In this document: piece after piece, positions 14,095 to 16,451 of the stretch
Numbering within the stretch: position 1 is the stretch's first letter
How the letters are laid out: every line of letters starts with the position of its first letter
Source of the DNA: JBAYJT01 sp041664965
GTDB taxonomy: Bacteria; Pseudomonadota; Gammaproteobacteria; UBA9339
Assembly (NCBI GenBank): GCA_041664965.1
Contig: JBAYJT010000035.1
Location: 1 to 16,451, forward strand
Length of the DNA: 16,451 nt
Direction of reading: 5' to 3'
Position numbers and translations under genes: made by a program
Notes under the pieces: generated by a model
What the model was told of the DNA's origin: nothing
The model's input: the letters and a program-made list of their open reading frames with translations, nothing else
Database searches by the model: none

Positions 14095-14099
14095 CATAA

Positions 14100-15164
14100 T
14101 TATTTCACCCTCCTCAATAAAGCATACCCCAAACCCGCAAAAATCAAAATCGGCAAAAGAGCAGCAAAGAAAGCTGGCATGCGGTAAAGCATAGTAAAAG
14201 GCCCTATGAATTGGTTTAATACATAAAAAGAAAAACCAAAAGCCGTCCCTGTAACAATTCGAAGCCCCATAGTTTGATAGCGTAAAAATCCAAAAATAAA
14301 TGGCACGGAAAGGAAAATCATTACAAGAATAGCCAAAGGTTCTAATGCACGTTGCCAAAAAGTGAATTTATAGCGATCGACATTAAGTCCAAGTTTTTTG
14401 CGATCAGATATGTAATTGTAAAGTTGGAATAGCGATTTTTGTTCTGCATCTATGGTCACAACACCAAGAAGACGCGGACTTAAAGTTAAATTCCAAGTTT
14501 GTTCGGGAAAATTTTCAACTTCTGTTTTGTCATCTTTAAACCTGGTTTCCTTTACGTTTTTGAAAATCCATTTTTGCTGATCATCGTAAAAACCTTCATC
14601 AGCAAAACTCACTGTGCTTAAGCGTTTATCAGAGTTGACCTGATAGCGTAACACTGCTTTCCAATGCCCATCTGGTAAAACTGTATCTATGTGAATAAAA
14701 TTATCTTGATTGTGCACCCAGACACCTTGCGTAGTAAGTAAAGTTTGGCCGCCGCTTATGGCTGTAGCTTTATTTTCCATAGCATGATGCTGAGCAATTG
14801 GGCCTAAAACTTCCCCAACTAAAAGCATGAAAAGCGTTAGGAGCAAAGCGGCTTTTAAAACCGCCTGCGTTACTTGCAAGAGCGACATACCAGAAGCGCG
14901 CATTACAACCAATTCGCTATTGGAACTAAGAAGCCCAAGGCCAATTAAACTGCCCAAAAGTCCTGCCATGGGGAAAAGATGATAAATATCTTCCGGCAAC
15001 ATAAGCGGAACATAGCGTAAAACCTGCAGCCAGCCGTAAGATCCTGTTCCTATATCGGGAAATTCGTGCGTAAACTCTATAAATATTTCAACACCAGCTA
15101 GCACCAAAATCACAATCAAAATAGTGCCAATAATTGTTTTGCCGATGTAGCGCTCTAATACCAT
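14100..15164 (-). CDS. lptG: LptG, LPS export ABC transporter permease
   Basis: Inner-membrane half of the LptB2FG transporter that extracts lipopolysaccharide and passes it to LptC and LptA. The 354-residue protein has the YjgP/YjgQ layout. It starts MVLERYIGKTI with three N-terminal membrane helices and the conserved LPEDIYHLFPMAGLLGSLIGLGLLSSNSELVVMRASGMS coupling region. A periplasmic beta-jellyroll domain at about 130-260 is followed by three C-terminal helices. I place the start at the ATG at 15164, overlapping lptF by 10 bases; the in-frame TTG at 15182 would be an unusual start and would bury the GGAG ribosome site. Confidence 0.94.
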   Translation of the reverse strand: MVLERYIGKTIIGTILIVILVLAGVEIFIEFTHEFPDIGTGSYGWLQVLRYVPLMLPEDIYHLFPMAGLLGSLIGLGLLSSNSELVVMRASGMSLLQVTQAVLKAALLLTLFMLLVGEVLGPIAQHHAMENKATAISGGQTLLTTQGVWVHNQDNFIHIDTVLPDGHWKAVLRYQVNSDKRLSTVSFADEGFYDDQQKWIFKNVKETRFKDDKTEVENFPEQTWNLTLSPRLLGVVTIDAEQKSLFQLYNYISDRKKLGLNVDRYKFTFWQRALEPLAILVMIFLSVPFIFGFLRYQTMGLRIVTGTAFGFSFYVLNQFIGPFTMLYRMPAFFAALLPILIFAGLGYALLRRVK

Positions 15165-16258
15165 GGTATGATTTTTCTCCAATCAACTTGTTCCCGCCAG
15201 CTTAGAAAAATAGCAAAACCAAACATCAAGATATGCACCCACCACATTCCAAAAGCCATAGGCAGAGAGCCTTTTACAAGCCAAGCTCGCCCAAGAAACA
15301 TTAAGTTAGCGTATATGATATAACAAAAGACGGCCGGGACGATGGAAAAATAGCGCCCATAACGCGGTTTTACCTTGCTCAAAGGCACAGCAAGAAAACT
15401 CAAAATAAACGGCGCCAATGCGAGAGATGCTCGCCAATGCAATTCTCCAGCATAGACTGGATTAGCGCGTTCCTTCCATAAAGTTTTAGTTGAAAGCACA
15501 TTTTCGTCAAATTTAAATCCCGGTGTGCTGCGAGCTAAGCGTACGCCATATTCGGCAAAACTTATGATTTGATAATCGCGCTTTCCTGGCAAGCCGTTGT
15601 AGCGATAGCCATCAGTTAAAACTAAAAATTTACTGCCATTAGTATCAGTTTTTTGGTATCCGCTTTTAGCAAACATGACTCCCCATGGTTTCATACCCTG
15701 GATATTAGGGCTAGTATCTGTCGGCTTTTGAGCGGCGAAAACGCTTTGTAATTGGCCTTTGTTTTGGGCGACATCTTCTGCATAAAACACCCATTTTCCA
15801 TCAACTATGGAATTAAATTTTCCGGGTTGCAGCAAAGTCAATGCTTCGGCTTTATTGGCGGCCAAGATACGTGCAGAATATTGCTCCATAGTAGGCGCTA
15901 TCCAAAAAGAAAGCATGGCAACTAAAGCAGTCATTATTAAAGCAAATGTTAAAACGATACGAAAGAGACGCTCTGGCCCTACTCCACAAGCGAAAAGCAC
16001 AGTCATTTCGCTGTCGGCATATAATCTTCCGAAAGCCAGCAAAACTCCTAAAAATAAGCTAAGAGGTAAAAGAAAAGATAATAAGACTGGAATTTGCAAA
16101 GTTAAAAGCAAAGATACCGCTTGTACCGAAAGCCTTCCTGCTGCTGTGGCGCGCATGTAAGATAAAAGCTGCTCAGATATAAATATGAGCAGCAAAATCA
16201 AAGTCGCTGCTAAAAGCGCTGTAAAAATTTCCTTGCTTAGGTAGCGGGAGATTATCAT
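15155..16258 (-). CDS. lptF: LptF, LPS export ABC transporter permease
   Basis: Partner of LptG in the LPS extractor. The 367 residues begin MIISRYLSKEIF, typical of the family. Helices at about 10-30, 50-77 and 97-120 carry GRLYADSEMTVLFACGVGPERLF, the coupling segment that contacts LptB. A periplasmic jellyroll domain (about 130-265) and three C-terminal helices follow. It is first in the lptF-lptG pair. The base next to its ATG is the end of dispersed repeat copy 5, and no Shine-Dalgarno is visible, so the leader is effectively made of repeat sequence. In gammaproteobacteria lptF is commonly divergent from pepA; that gene is not in view. Confidence 0.94.
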   Translation of the reverse strand: MIISRYLSKEIFTALLAATLILLLIFISEQLLSYMRATAAGRLSVQAVSLLLTLQIPVLLSFLLPLSLFLGVLLAFGRLYADSEMTVLFACGVGPERLFRIVLTFALIMTALVAMLSFWIAPTMEQYSARILAANKAEALTLLQPGKFNSIVDGKWVFYAEDVAQNKGQLQSVFAAQKPTDTSPNIQGMKPWGVMFAKSGYQKTDTNGSKFLVLTDGYRYNGLPGKRDYQIISFAEYGVRLARSTPGFKFDENVLSTKTLWKERANPVYAGELHWRASLALAPFILSFLAVPLSKVKPRYGRYFSIVPAVFCYIIYANLMFLGRAWLVKGSLPMAFGMWWVHILMFGFAIFLSWREQVDWRKIIPWY

Positions 16259-16293
16259 GAAAACATGTCTACGGGATTTCTTTATAAATCAAT
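16259..16293 (-). repeat. 35-bp dispersed repeat, copy 5, abutting the lptF start codon
   Basis: On the minus strand: ATTGATTTATAAAGAAA, variable TCCCG, then TAGACATGTTTTC, directly followed by the lptF ATG. The ATG inside the repeat opens a three-codon frame (ATG TTT TCA TGA) whose stop overlaps the lptF start. Confidence 0.72.
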
Positions 16294-16332
16294 TAGTTAT
16301 ATTTTTAAGTGTGAGTCAAATCCAAAACAGCC

Positions 16333-16362
16333 ATTATTGCAAAAATAAAGCGTTGTTGACAA
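16333..16362 (-). promoter_or_regulatory. Predicted promoter of lptFG
   Basis: On the minus strand TTGTCA (16357-16362), an 18-base spacer and AATAAT (16333-16338); each hexamer matches consensus at five of six positions. The leader would be about 70 nt and would include the whole of repeat copy 5. Confidence 0.5.
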
Positions 16363-16408
16363 GTCTTATTTGAATTGGTTTTAGGTTTAGAAAGAACTCT
16401 AAAAAACA

Positions 16409-16443
16409 AAAAGGCGCTGCTTTAATTTTAAACAGCGCCTTTT
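16409..16443 (-). terminator. Rho-independent terminator of a gene beyond the right edge
   Basis: A GC-rich stem AAGGCGCTG/CAGCGCCTT encloses a 13-base AT-rich loop. Read on the minus strand it is followed by TTTTTGTTTTTT, a good U tract; the plus-strand side also has TTTT, so it may work both ways. It would insulate the lptF promoter from a minus-strand gene to the right. Confidence 0.8.
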
Positions 16444-16451
16444 ATTTATCT

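Noticed and set aside
14080..14358. 92-codon minus-strand frame at the end of lptG
   Set aside because: It is an alternative frame of lptG and partly translates the AT-rich repeat; Cys/Phe-rich nonsense composition.
16356..16390. Plus-strand promoter (TTGACA) leading into the terminator, i.e. a small RNA
   Set aside because: The -35 is perfect but the best -10 (TTTTAG) is poor, and the hairpin's better U tract faces the minus strand.

Overview
The window reads as a chromosomal segment of an AT-rich Gram-negative bacterium, most likely a gammaproteobacterium. The evidence is lptF/lptG (LPS export), tolQ/tolR, a PBP2-type mrdA, and a NagB-II/BadF-type NagK pair of the kind described in Shewanella-like gammaproteobacteria. 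Ser-rich or helical orphan proteins, many short intergenic repeats and low GC would suit a host-associated lineage such as the Legionellales, but nothing here proves that.

Left part (1-5580, minus strand): a six-gene operon reading right to left from a recognisable promoter. The order is CDP-alcohol phosphatidyltransferase, HAD-IB phosphatase, sugar-porter MFS permease, N-acetylglucosamine kinase, SIS-type glucosamine-6-phosphate deaminase and NagA (cut by the left edge). The last three plus the permease form a complete route: sugar uptake, GlcNAc to GlcNAc-6-P, deacetylation to GlcN-6-P, then deamination to fructose-6-P. The first two look like a phospholipid synthase/phosphatase pair.

Middle (5580-9220): two unrecognised plus-strand genes, then an unusual tRNA neighbourhood. 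A tRNA-Asn(GTT) gene is bracketed by tRNA-Asn-like relics in which the 5' part of the anticodon arm is replaced by a 16-nt palindrome. Two of these, in inverted orientation, flank a small GIY-YIG nuclease gene whose stop codon lies inside one of them. The palindromes differ by compensatory changes, so the hairpin seems to matter. This is the best candidate here for an undescribed mobile or hairpin system. A HIT-family hydrolase and a DUF1016/YhcG PD-(D/E)XK nuclease follow on the minus strand.

Right part (9219-16451): a single-domain response regulator convergent with tolQR, a Ser/Pro-rich orphan protein, then minus-strand envelope and division genes: lptF-lptG (overlapping), mrdA and engB (overlapping). 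A terminator for a gene beyond the right edge closes the window.

Intergenic DNA is rich in repeats. Five copies of a fixed-length 35-bp repeat (consensus begins ATTGATTTTAAAAGAAA and ends TAGACATGTTTTT) lie only between genes. A second AT-rich repeat directly follows the nagB and lptG stop codons, and a pair of inverted REP-like palindromes separates lptG from mrdA.
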